NCBI GenBank assembly: GCA_031276485.1
Contig: JAISMY010000108.1
Span: 1-62,385, forward strand
DNA length: 62,385 nucleotides
Source: Desulfovibrio sp.
GTDB taxonomy: Bacteria > Desulfobacterota > Desulfovibrionia > Desulfovibrionales > Desulfovibrionaceae
Direction of reading: 5' to 3'
The notes beneath the pieces are model-generated. The model was given only the letters and a program-made list of their open reading frames with translations. It ran no database searches and was not told the origin of the DNA. A program made the position numbers and the translations under genes. This document shows positions 51,978 to 62,385 of the stretch, piece after piece (position 1 is the stretch's first letter; each line of letters starts with the position of its first letter).

Positions 51978-53489
51978 TCAGCGGTTCAGGTCGCGCAAAC
52001 GCACAATGCGAATGCCCTTATTCCGTATTTCGGCAAAGTGTTCAAGCGCATCCAGCGTTTCCGGCAGGGGATGGCCTATGGCCACGGCCCTGCCGTTGCG
52101 CAGGGCCAGACTTTCCGCCCTGCGCAAGGCTTTCAGCACTGCGGCGCGCGACCGCTCCACGTCCAGAAAGACATCGCGGCGGTAATGCTCCAAACCCAGA
52201 CGCCGACCCTCGGCGGCGAACACCGAATCCGGATGGGTTACGCTGTCCAGCATAAACAGCCTGTGTTCACGCAAAAATTCAATGACCGCATCCACTCCCG
52301 CGACAGACCGGGTAAAGCGCGAGCCCATGTGGTTGTTGAGCCCGGAAGCATAAGGCACGGCAGCCAGGGATGAGGCCAGCGCGGCGCGAATCCTGCCCGG
52401 ATCCATGCCCGTCAGCAGCACATTCGGGCCGGGGCGCACGCCGGGATACCCCACAGGCTCCATGGGTTGATGGATGAGTACTTCACGTCCGCCGGCGGCG
52501 GCGGCTTCCGCTCCCTCACGCGTGAAAAGGCCGTGCGGCCAGAAAGCCAGAGTCACCGGGTAGTCCAGAGCCAGCAGCCGTTGCGTGGCCTGCCGCTTCG
52601 CGCCCAGATCGTCCATGACGATGCACAGGCGCGCATCGCGTCCGCGCGGCACGGAGGCGGCGGAGGGCGTTGCAGCGCCGGGATCCGCCCTGCCCGGACC
52701 TGGTACTCGCGCACTCTGTCCGGCAGACGCCGCCGCATCGGTGCCGGACGCGGCAGCGGCAGGCACATCCGTATCCGGCGCTGCCGGAACAACAGGAGAA
52801 TACTGTACCGGCCCGCGCGCATCAGGCCCGGCCGGTATGCCGGGCAGCGGCGGGGGCACGGTATCCAGCGTGCCCGCCTCTTCAAAGGGCAGGTTCTGCA
52901 AATCCGCAAGGGCCGCAGCCACGGACTTTTCCGTTGCCGGATCAACGGGTTCCGGCTCCGCGCCGCGCATGTCACGGCGCAGAGCCGGATGCCCCGCAGT
53001 ATCGTACGCTTCACCGGGCCAATCCCTGCGGTCGGCGGCGCCTCCGACCGCATCAGGGAGTCCGCGCCCTGCCTGGCGCGGATCCGCCTCGGGTCTTGCT
53101 GCGGAGGACGGCGCTTCGCTTTTTACGACGGAACGGGAATCTTGCGGCCCGGCGCCAGACGGCGGCCTTGCCGGCTTCACTCCGGAAGACGGCGCCTCAG
53201 ACTTTGTGAGAGCAGGGAACAGGGAGGCAAAAGGACCTGCCGGATCCGCGACCATGAAGTGATGGAAGAACAACACCCCGGAGCCCGCAAGCAGCAGACC
53301 GGCGATAAAGGCCCACAGCACGGGCGCGCGTGTTCCTTTTTTTTTGCGGCGATGTCCCTTGCCGGCCTTTTTAGATGAGGATACAGGCAGACCTGATCCG
53401 GAACGGCCTGAGACCTTGCGCGGGGAGAGCCGGCCTCCGCCTGTTCCGGACGGTTTACCGCCCTTGCTGTTTTTTGCGCCGGCTGCCAT
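51978..53489 (-). CDS. Divergent polysaccharide deacetylase family protein (YibQ-like)
   Basis: RLCIVMDDLGAKRQATQRLLALDYPVTLAFWPHG; LIHQPMEPVGYP; GLNNHMGSRFT; N-terminal TM and Pro/Ala-rich linker. Confidence 0.9.
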   Translation of the reverse strand: MAAGAKNSKGGKPSGTGGGRLSPRKVSGRSGSGLPVSSSKKAGKGHRRKKKGTRAPVLWAFIAGLLLAGSGVLFFHHFMVADPAGPFASLFPALTKSEAPSSGVKPARPPSGAGPQDSRSVVKSEAPSSAARPEADPRQAGRGLPDAVGGAADRRDWPGEAYDTAGHPALRRDMRGAEPEPVDPATEKSVAAALADLQNLPFEEAGTLDTVPPPLPGIPAGPDARGPVQYSPVVPAAPDTDVPAAAASGTDAAASAGQSARVPGPGRADPGAATPSAASVPRGRDARLCIVMDDLGAKRQATQRLLALDYPVTLAFWPHGLFTREGAEAAAAGGREVLIHQPMEPVGYPGVRPGPNVLLTGMDPGRIRAALASSLAAVPYASGLNNHMGSRFTRSVAGVDAVIEFLREHRLFMLDSVTHPDSVFAAEGRRLGLEHYRRDVFLDVERSRAAVLKALRRAESLALRNGRAVAIGHPLPETLDALEHFAEIRNKGIRIVRLRDLNR

Positions 53490-53510
53490 GCCGCATGAGC
53501 GCCTCGCCGA

Positions 53511-54818
53511 TCAGTTTCCGTGTACGGTGGAAATTTTCGGCAGATTGCGGACAAGCTGCAAGGCCATGCGTAACTGGTTGTCCTTGTCCAGCAGAGCCTT
53601 GGTATCGTCGTCAAGAAGCTTCGGCTTGTTTTTCTGTGCTTTTTCTTCAGCTTTTTTGCTGTTGTTTTCCAGGTGCCTGGAGAGGTCTTTTTCACGCGTG
53701 CCGAAGAAACGCACGGGCTTGGCGCCCTGTTCCCGCTGCGGTTCAAAGGGAATTTCGAGGTCGGGAACAATGCCGTCGGCCTGTATGGAACGTCCGTTCG
53801 GCGTATAATAGCGGGCAATGGTCATCTTGACGGCGGTGCCGTCACCCAGGGGTTCGATTTTCTGCACCGACCCCTTGCCGAAAGTACGTTCGCCCACGAT
53901 TACGGCCCGGTTGTGGTCCTGCAGCGCGCCGGCGACGATTTCCGAGGCGGAAGCCGTGCCCTGGTTCACCAGCACCACCAACGGGCATTCCAGGTCCGCC
54001 GCGGAACTTTTGGCGTCGTGCGTTTCAAGTACCTGACCGCCGCGTCCGCGCATGCTGACGATACCCCCGCTCTTGAGAAAAACGTCGGTCACGCTCACGG
54101 ACTGCTTGAACAGCCCGCCGGGATTGTTGCGCAGATCAAGCACAACGCCCTTGATCGGCGCTTTCTGGGCCTGGCTGCGCAGGGCTTCCTGCAGTTCGTT
54201 GGTAGTGCGGTCGTTGAAGCGGGTCAGGCGCACCCAGAGAAAGCCGTCGTCGTCCAGAAAGCGCGTTTTCACGCTGATCAGGGGAATGGCATCGCGCACT
54301 ATCTTGACGCTTTCCGGCGTTGTCGCGTTTTTGTGCAAGATCAGCAGTTCCACGGGTTCGCCCTTGGGACCGCGAATTTTAGACACGGCCTCCTGGGCGG
54401 TCATGTCCTGCGTCGGTTGCCCGTCAACGGAAAGAATAAGGTCGCCCGCCTTCAGCCCGGCCTTGTCCGCAGGCGTATCCTCAATGGGGGAGACGACTAT
54501 GAGTTGGTTGTTTTCCGTGGATATTTCAATGCCTATGCCGAAGAATTCGCCCGAGGTCGCCTCCTGCATTTCCTTGAAGTCTTCCTTGCTGAGGAAAGTG
54601 GAGTGCGGGTCCAGGGATTCCAGCATGCCCTTGACGGCGCCGTTCATCAATTCTTCGTTGCCGACCTCGCGCACATAGCTGTTGCGCACCAGATCGTAGG
54701 CCCTGGTGAAGCGCTTGAGATCACCGTATTTGCCGCCGGCCTGGTCTCCAGAGGCGCTGCATGCCGCGCCCGCCGGCAGCAGGAGCAAATACAGGACAAA
54801 CAGGGGGCGGATCAGCAT
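53511..54818 (-). CDS. ctpA: S41-family C-terminal processing protease with PDZ domain
   Basis: MLESLDPHSTFLSKEDFKEMQEATSGEFFGIGIEI; LDLRNNPGGLFKQSVSVTDVFL; NQGTASASEIVAGALQDHNRAVIVGERTFGKGSVQ. Confidence 0.97.
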   Translation of the reverse strand: MLIRPLFVLYLLLLPAGAACSASGDQAGGKYGDLKRFTRAYDLVRNSYVREVGNEELMNGAVKGMLESLDPHSTFLSKEDFKEMQEATSGEFFGIGIEISTENNQLIVVSPIEDTPADKAGLKAGDLILSVDGQPTQDMTAQEAVSKIRGPKGEPVELLILHKNATTPESVKIVRDAIPLISVKTRFLDDDGFLWVRLTRFNDRTTNELQEALRSQAQKAPIKGVVLDLRNNPGGLFKQSVSVTDVFLKSGGIVSMRGRGGQVLETHDAKSSAADLECPLVVLVNQGTASASEIVAGALQDHNRAVIVGERTFGKGSVQKIEPLGDGTAVKMTIARYYTPNGRSIQADGIVPDLEIPFEPQREQGAKPVRFFGTREKDLSRHLENNSKKAEEKAQKNKPKLLDDDTKALLDKDNQLRMALQLVRNLPKISTVHGN

Positions 54819-54993
54819 GCCGCTTAAATACCTGACCGGGCCTTGCCCGGGGCGGTCTGAAAACTGCCGCGCGGGACGCGTTCCCCGGCCCGCGTTTTGC
54901 GGGCGGCGCGGGCCTGCGCTGAAAAAATGCCTGTTCAATGTCCTGTCCGTTGCGCGACACATGGCGTCAATCCTCCGGGTGGATTCAGCCCGC

Positions 54994-56196
54994 TCACGAC
55001 GATGCGAGCCACGGCTCCGGATTAATGGCTTTTTGCTTAAAACGCAATTCAAAATACAGTCCGGGGCCTTTTATCGCAGGATAATACCCTGCCGTGCCGA
55101 CCTTCTGCCGTTCCTGCACTTCCTGGCCGAGCTTCAGCGGGCAGGCTCCGAGAAAGGCGTACAGGGTATAATAATCTGTGCCGTGCTGCACAATAAGCAC
55201 CGTACCGAAGCCGCGCAGCACGTCGTTGTGTACCACTTTGCCCCCGGCCACGGCCCGTACTTCGGCTTTTTCCGCAACGGCGAAACCCAACCCGCGCGAC
55301 GCCGGCTCCGCATCGGGATGAAAGCGGACCTTGACGCTGCCGCTGACGGGCCTGGGCAGGCGGCCTTTCATGGCGGGCAAATCACCGCCCGAACGGCGGG
55401 AAATTTCAAAATTCAGACTGCCTATCAGCTTCAGGGCCGCGTTGAGTTCGCTTTCGGCGTCGCCGCGTCTGCGCCGGATGTCGGCCAAGCGCTTGTCATA
55501 AGAAAGACGCGCCTTGAGCAGCCTGCTTTTTTCCGCGTTGACGGCCGCCAGCCTGCGCCGCATTTCGCCGGAAAGCTTTTCGCGCCTGCCTGCTGCTTCG
55601 GCCAGTTTCTTTTCTCCGGTATCCAGTTCCTTGCGATACTGTTCAAGGGCGGCGTAAAGCGCCTCGGACCACGCGAAATCGCGTTCGTCGTCCGCCTGTT
55701 CCCTGTCCGGCGCTTCGCCTCCGGCCGCCCTGCGCCGGTCGATTTCCCAAAGCAGACGCAAGGTCCGCGCCAGCGCGGCTTCGGTTTTTTTCTGTTCATC
55801 CAGCAGGCGTTCGTAATCCAGACGGACTTTTTCACCTGCCGTGCCCAGTTCCAGCATCCTGCCGCGCTCGGAGGCCAGGTTGCTTTCCAGCGCCAGAATG
55901 CGCTTTTCCGCCGCCGCGAGATCCGCGTCGAGTTTGCGTTCCTCGGCGGTCATACGTTGCAGGCTCTGTTTGCGGGCCTCCGCGTATTTTTGCTCCTCGG
56001 CAAGATCTTTGCGGAGCTGTTCCAGACTCTTCGGAGCGGACGCCGCCCGGCCGGGCAAGGCCGGCGCACAGAACAGGACGGCCGCGCAGAGGAGCGCCGG
56101 CGCGAGCATGAAGGCTGCCGGGCGTTGCCGGCGGCGGCTCGACGGAGGGCGAATCCGGGCCGGACCGGCACCGGTACAGTGCAATGTCAACAGCAC
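54994..56196 (-). CDS. EnvC-like murein hydrolase activator (degenerate M23 domain)
   Basis: Coiled coil then LytM-like VAEKAEVRAVAGGKVVHNDVLRGFGTVLIVQHGTDYYTLYAFLG...GPGLYFELRFKQKAINPEPWL. Confidence 0.9.
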   Translation of the reverse strand: MLLTLHCTGAGPARIRPPSSRRRQRPAAFMLAPALLCAAVLFCAPALPGRAASAPKSLEQLRKDLAEEQKYAEARKQSLQRMTAEERKLDADLAAAEKRILALESNLASERGRMLELGTAGEKVRLDYERLLDEQKKTEAALARTLRLLWEIDRRRAAGGEAPDREQADDERDFAWSEALYAALEQYRKELDTGEKKLAEAAGRREKLSGEMRRRLAAVNAEKSRLLKARLSYDKRLADIRRRRGDAESELNAALKLIGSLNFEISRRSGGDLPAMKGRLPRPVSGSVKVRFHPDAEPASRGLGFAVAEKAEVRAVAGGKVVHNDVLRGFGTVLIVQHGTDYYTLYAFLGACPLKLGQEVQERQKVGTAGYYPAIKGPGLYFELRFKQKAINPEPWLASS

Positions 56197-56401
56197 ATTA
56201 TTTGAGAGTGTTGACTTACGAATGATATTTCTCCACCAAACCGCTGTCGCGCAACGGTTTAATGCCCAAAAAACATTTGCAGGTTAATACCCTTATTGAC
56301 GAACTCCGTAAACTATGTTCACAGCAAAAGCGCGCCCTCCCGGCATGACGGGCCTGCCGTGGGGTTCCGCCCCAACCTCGCAAAAGCGTCGGAAAAGGCA
56401 A

Positions 56402-57271
56402 ATGCGCACACGCCGCATAGACCTGCACACACACAGCAACGCATCCGACGGCACGGACAGTCCCGCGGCTCTGGCGCGCAAGGCGGCGGCATGCGGTTTG
56501 GCGGCCTTTGCCCTGACGGATCACGACAGCACGGCCGGTCTGGCCGAAGCCGGCGCGGAAGCCGCGCGCCTGGGGCTGAAATTCGTTCCCGGCGTGGAAA
56601 TCGCCGTGCGCCGGGACGAGCGGGAACTGCATATCCTCGGGCTGTTCCTGCCCATGTCCTCCCCGGCGCTGGAAAAAGCTCTGGCCGGGATCAGGGCGTT
56701 GCGCGAGAAACGCAACCGGGCCGTTCTGGATAAACTGACCGATCTCGGCATGCCTTTGGACCCCGAAGATGTGCATCGCCGGGCCGTGGGGAAATCCGCA
56801 GGACGCCCGCATATAGCCTCCGCCCTTGCCGCCGCCGGGTACGTTGCGGACAGCCGCGAAGCCTTCGTCCGCTTTCTCGGCCGCGGCTGCCCGGCCTTCG
56901 CGCCGCGCCGCCTGTCCGCCCCGGAGCCCGGCATCGCCCTGCTCCGGCGGGAAAGTCCAGTTGTTTCCCTCGCCCATCCTTTTCTTTCCCCGACCATGAC
57001 CCGTTCGGAACTGGATGGCATTCTCGCCGAATTCCGCTCTTGCGGCTTGACCGCTCTGGAGGCCTACCACAGCGACCACGGTCCGGAACAGACGGATATC
57101 TGCCTTGAACTGGCCTGCAAGCACGGACTCTCTGTGACCGGGGGCTCGGACTATCATGGGAAAAACAAAAAAAACATCGCTCTGGGCACAGGGCGCGGCA
57201 ACATGCGCGTGCCCCTGTCCCTGCTGGACGAGTTGGAGCGCCGATTTTTCTGCCCGCCGTTTCGGCGTTGA
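56402..57271 (+). CDS. PHP-domain phosphoesterase (TrpH/RNase AM-like)
   Basis: RRIDLHTHSNASDGTDSP; FALTDHDSTAGLAEA; FVPGVEIAVRR; GSDYHGKNK. Confidence 0.94.
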   Translation: MRTRRIDLHTHSNASDGTDSPAALARKAAACGLAAFALTDHDSTAGLAEAGAEAARLGLKFVPGVEIAVRRDERELHILGLFLPMSSPALEKALAGIRALREKRNRAVLDKLTDLGMPLDPEDVHRRAVGKSAGRPHIASALAAAGYVADSREAFVRFLGRGCPAFAPRRLSAPEPGIALLRRESPVVSLAHPFLSPTMTRSELDGILAEFRSCGLTALEAYHSDHGPEQTDICLELACKHGLSVTGGSDYHGKNKKNIALGTGRGNMRVPLSLLDELERRFFCPPFRR

Positions 57272-57313
57272 CCGTCCGCGCATCCGGCGGCCGGAGGCGT
57301 ACCCGGTCAATTG

Positions 57314-57353
57314 CCGGACTTTACCGATTTCCGCGGAAATCGGTAAAGTCCGG
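57314..57353. repeat. Perfect 40-bp palindrome between convergent genes
   Basis: CCGGACTTTACCGATTTCCG|CGGAAATCGGTAAAGTCCGG. Confidence 0.95.
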
Positions 57354-57382
57354 ACGCGGGGTCAGGGCAACGCCCCCAAGCG

Positions 57383-58699
57383 TTATGTCCACTTGCTCAT
57401 GTCGATTTGTTGCTCGCTTTTGCCGATGACGACGACGCCTGCGATGTCGCCGGTGACGTTCAGGCAGGTGCGTCCCATGTCGAGCAGGGCGTCGATGCCG
57501 AGTATCATGGCGTAGGCGGCGGCAACGGGCGACCCGGAAGTCACCGGCAATCCCACGGCTTCCAGAACCATGAGCATCATGATGGCGCCCGCGCCCGGCA
57601 CGCCTGCCGTGCCTATGGACGCCAGCGTAGCCACGATGACCAGAGTGGATTGCTGTTCAAAGTTCAGCGGAGTGCCCACGACGTTGGCGATGAAGCAGGC
57701 GCACACCGCCAGGTAGATGGATGTGCCGTCCATATTGACCGTTGCGCCTACGGGCAGGGCAAAGGAGGTGATGGAGCGGGACACGCCCAGGTTTTCTTCG
57801 GACACGCGCATGGAAATCGGCAACGCGGCGTTGGAGGAACGGGTCACAAAGGCGGTGATTGAAGCCTCGTGCGCGCCGCGCAGGAATTTGATGAAGCTGA
57901 GGCCGAAGACGCGCAGGATGCCGCCGTAGACCAGGAGGACATGGACGGCGAAGCCGATATAGCAGAGCAGGGTTACAAAGACGAGCGGCCCGATGACCTT
58001 GGCGCCCTGTTGGGCGAAGACTACGGAGATGAGTACGAAGACGCCGACGGGAGCGTACTGCATGATGCCTGCCACCACTTTGTACATGACGCCGGCGATG
58101 GTGGAGCAGAAATGGAAAAGAGTGTCGGCGTGTTTGGCTACATCGGCGTTGTCCGAGTCGCGCAGCACGGAAAGGGCGATGCCGAAGACCAGGGCGAAGA
58201 AGATGATGGGAAGCACCTCCCCTTTGGCCAGAGATTCCATGGGGTTCATGGGGATTATGTTGAGCAGAACCTTGGCAAGGGGGGTCTGGGCAGCGCTTTT
58301 GCCCTGCACTGCGGCATCGCCTGCCAGGTTCAGCCCGGAACCGGGATTGAAGACGTCGGCCAGGATAAGGGCGACCAACACGGCAATTGCCGTGGTGGCG
58401 AGGTAATAGACAAGGGTTTTCAGGCCGACCCGCCCGAGTTGATGCGGGGTGAGGCTTGACGCCCCGGTTATGAGCGAAAAGAAAATAACCGGAACGACGA
58501 TCATGCGCAGCAGGCGGATGAAGACATCGCCGAAAAATTTGGTGTAGGCGACGTACGGCGCGGCCGCGCTGGGGTTGAAGGCCAGGAACAGACCGACCAG
58601 CGCGCCCAGCAACAGGCCGATCATAATGCGCATAAGCAGGTTGGAGCCGAAGTACCAGCCCATGAACCGGCCGCTTTTCTTGTGTTCTTGCTCTGCCAT
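57383..58699 (-). CDS. Dicarboxylate/amino acid:cation symporter (DAACS family)
   Basis: LLRMIVVPVIFFSLITGASSL; SSNAALPISMRVSEENLGVSRSITSFALPVGATVNMDGTSIY. Confidence 0.96.
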   Translation of the reverse strand: MAEQEHKKSGRFMGWYFGSNLLMRIMIGLLLGALVGLFLAFNPSAAAPYVAYTKFFGDVFIRLLRMIVVPVIFFSLITGASSLTPHQLGRVGLKTLVYYLATTAIAVLVALILADVFNPGSGLNLAGDAAVQGKSAAQTPLAKVLLNIIPMNPMESLAKGEVLPIIFFALVFGIALSVLRDSDNADVAKHADTLFHFCSTIAGVMYKVVAGIMQYAPVGVFVLISVVFAQQGAKVIGPLVFVTLLCYIGFAVHVLLVYGGILRVFGLSFIKFLRGAHEASITAFVTRSSNAALPISMRVSEENLGVSRSITSFALPVGATVNMDGTSIYLAVCACFIANVVGTPLNFEQQSTLVIVATLASIGTAGVPGAGAIMMLMVLEAVGLPVTSGSPVAAAYAMILGIDALLDMGRTCLNVTGDIAGVVVIGKSEQQIDMSKWT

Positions 58700-58777
58700 C
58701 GGGGCCTCCTTGTTGAGCGGATGTGGTGTATTCGCCAAGGGTATAGCAGGAATCGTCATGTCGGTCCATAGCACAGG

Positions 58778-58860
58778 CAATGCTTGAACAGTCCGCTTAC
58801 GGCAGGCTTTGGCCGTCTGCTCCGGCTTCGCGGCCTGCATTCGCATGCGAGTGAACTGCC
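58778..58860. repeat. Diverged copy of repeat family B
   Basis: AATGCTTGAACAGTCCGCTTACGGCAGGCTTTGGCCGTCTGCTCCGGCTTCGCGGC...GAACTGC aligns with 60203-60331. Confidence 0.55.
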
Positions 58861-58890
58861 GCGCACGTTGCCGGCGGGGAATTTTTCCTC

Positions 58891-59033
58891 ATACCAAGTT
58901 GCTTTCAGCAGAAAGCAACTAGGTATGGCGGAGGCGAAGCCAACGCCCACAAGTTTTTGAAAAATCAGGCTTCGCCTGTTTTTCAAAAACTTTGACGTCT
59001 TGCATTCAAACTCGTTTGAATGCAACTTGGTAT
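58891..59033. repeat. Repeat family A, complete 143-bp copy
   Basis: Perfect 12-bp TIR ATACCAAGTTGC/GCAACTTGGTAT; three internal hairpins; last base overlaps the stop codon of the adjacent gene. Confidence 0.88.
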
Positions 59034-59877
59034 CAGGACGCCTTGTGCGGCAGGTCGACTTCAAGCACCAGCATCATTTTGCGCCTGTTGCCTGTATCGG
59101 CGAAGGCGCGCCGGAATGTCGCCCGTCCGTCTTCACTGTTGAGGTCCCAGCGCACGGAGCGGCCGCGTTTGCCGCTTGTCTGGTAAAACCAGGCTTCGCC
59201 TGTCGCCGAAGGCAGGATCAGTCCCACGTGGTAATGTTGCAGGCCGTAGCCTCTCCTGTGGCCTTCCACACTGAAGCTCACGAGGTAAAAGAACCCGCGG
59301 CGCATGCGCCCGCACAGTTCCGGAAGGCTGCCTGTCTCGTTGATGATGAAGCCGCGCGGGGCGTTGCCCGATCCCGCTTGCGGGTCGGCGATGCGGAATC
59401 CGGGCAGGAGCAGGGTTCGGGGCGTTCCCTGGGAGATATTGAGGATCAGGTCCCAGCCGAAATCCCAATCCGCGCCTGCGGGCGCGCCGGGGCCGCTGTC
59501 GCCGAGGCGGTCGCGCGCGGCATCCTTCAAGCTGATGTTTCTCCCCAGCAGAAAACGTGAAATGCCCAGCACAAGCCCGCTGCAATTCAGGCCTGGGCCG
59601 GCGAAACGCAGTTCCGGCCTCGCGAACAGCGTGAAGCGGCCTTGTTCGTCGATGGTCCCGTCCTGCCTGTAGGGAATGCCGACAAAGGCCGCCCCCGCCG
59701 CATCGGGACCGGCAGCCGGGTCCGCCGCCAGACCGGGCGGCACCGGGATGTCCGTGCCGGTGAAGGCGGCGGAGGGCCGGGGACACAAGCCGCACAACAC
59801 CCACAGGACCGCCGGGAGCAGGACCGGCAGGAACAGGGCGAAGGCGCGCGCCGGGGCATGAAGACGTTTGTCCGTCA

Positions 59878-59878
<1 letters not shown>
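59033..59878 (-). CDS. Exported protein, possible NlpC/P60-like (CHAP-type) papain fold
   Basis: Signal peptide; FVGIPYRQDG...LNCSGLVLGISRFLL ... HYHVGLILP: Cys and His motifs in expected order. Confidence 0.6.
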
Positions 59879-61343
<1,465 letters not shown>

Positions 61344-61586
61344 GCTTGGGAGCGACTACCACAAAGGACGGGCGACAGCAAGGCGGAAATGCGCCCGTCA
61401 GGGGCAATCTCTTCCCATGATTACTTGAAAATTCATATAGTTATACAATAATGTCGCTTGGCGCGACAGCAGTCATTCCGAGCGCAAGCTACGCTCGGCC
61501 CCCTTCCTTTCGTTGCCGATTCCGCGTATACCTGCATGGACGAGGGCGCGTTGCCGCCGTCAGGCAAACAGGGCACACAGGCATCC

Positions 61587-62249
61587 ATGCAAAACCGCTC
61601 GGCCGGCAGACCCCGCTATCCGAAAAAGAGGCGTACACTCCCCATACTCCTCTTGCCGGGACTGCTGCTCCTGTGCTCAATGATTGTACTCACGGTTGTG
61701 CGGCTTGCCCCGGCAGGCGGGGAACGCATGCCGCCGGCAGCGAAAAAAACGGCCGCAGACGCGGAGGGACCGATCGAGCTGAGGGATTCGGAAGCATATC
61801 CCCAAGGGGCGCTGCCCGCTGCTCTGCGCTTCGACAAACTCCTTCTGGAAAAAAGCAGCCGGCGCCTCACTGCGTTCGCACACGGCAAAGCCGTGCGCGT
61901 ATACCTGGTTGCTCTCGGCGAAAATCCCGTGGGACACAAGGAATCCGAGGGCGACAAACGCACGCCTGAAGGCCGCTACCGGATAGACGACAAGAATACG
62001 CGCAGCGCATACCATAAAAATCTCGGCATTTCCTATCCGAACGCGCAGGACCGCGCCCGCGCCGCCGCGGCAGGCAAAAAACCCGGCGGAAACATCAAGA
62101 TTCACGGGCTTGCCCCGCGTTTCGCCCATCTCGGACAGGCGCACCGCCTGACGGACTGGACATTTGGATGTATAGCCGTCACCAATCCGGAAATCGAAGA
62201 GCTGTTCGCCCGCACGGAAATGGGAACACCTGTGGAAATCATTCCTTAG
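61587..62249 (+). CDS. L,D-transpeptidase (YkuD) family protein
   Basis: Signal anchor; KRTPEGRYRI; IHGL...TDWTFGCIAVTNPEIEELF catalytic HG/GC motif; start uncertain (ORF opens at 61458). Confidence 0.92.
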   Translation: MQNRSAGRPRYPKKRRTLPILLLPGLLLLCSMIVLTVVRLAPAGGERMPPAAKKTAADAEGPIELRDSEAYPQGALPAALRFDKLLLEKSSRRLTAFAHGKAVRVYLVALGENPVGHKESEGDKRTPEGRYRIDDKNTRSAYHKNLGISYPNAQDRARAAAAGKKPGGNIKIHGLAPRFAHLGQAHRLTDWTFGCIAVTNPEIEELFARTEMGTPVEIIP

Positions 62250-62385
62250 GGAAACGCTGATTTATTCTTTCCTGATTACGTACTATTCTCCGCCAATTTC
62301 AGGAGTCTGTAAGGCATGGGCGGAGTTCTGAGGGCGACATAGGCCAAGCGAGTAAAAAGATCCGGCAAATGGAACCTTCGATTGA

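Overview
This 62.4-kb window is mostly high-GC and gene-dense. Gene content and order suggest a deltaproteobacterium, most likely Desulfovibrionaceae (inference): split F-type ATPase operon atpF'-F-H-A-G-D-C without atpB/E, cydAB, a TAXI-type TRAP binding protein with DUF1850, DUF3426/RadA, and a flagellin. About 50 CDSs can be supported. The left end carries one visibly AT-rich gene, an SF2 helicase-HNH fusion that is probably acquired and may be a defence nuclease. No CRISPR array, rRNA or tRNA was recognised. The most unusual items are: (1) a secreted solute-binding protein fused to a cytidine-deaminase-like domain that keeps the NxENA ribose-binding motif but has lost all zinc/catalytic motifs (48499-49833, minus); (2) a gapless 73-nt leader with a conserved hairpin directly upstream of two unrelated genes; (3) several small palindromic/TIR-bearing repeat families that repeatedly sit at, or supply, stop codons; (4) an in-frame tandem duplication of the atpF 3' end that separates atpF from atpH; (5) a near-identical 24-bp promoter-like motif about 300 bp upstream of both the TAXI gene and cstA, flanking a soluble hybrid histidine kinase; (6) a perfect 40-bp palindrome between convergent genes. 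All homology calls come from reading motifs by eye; no database searches were run.
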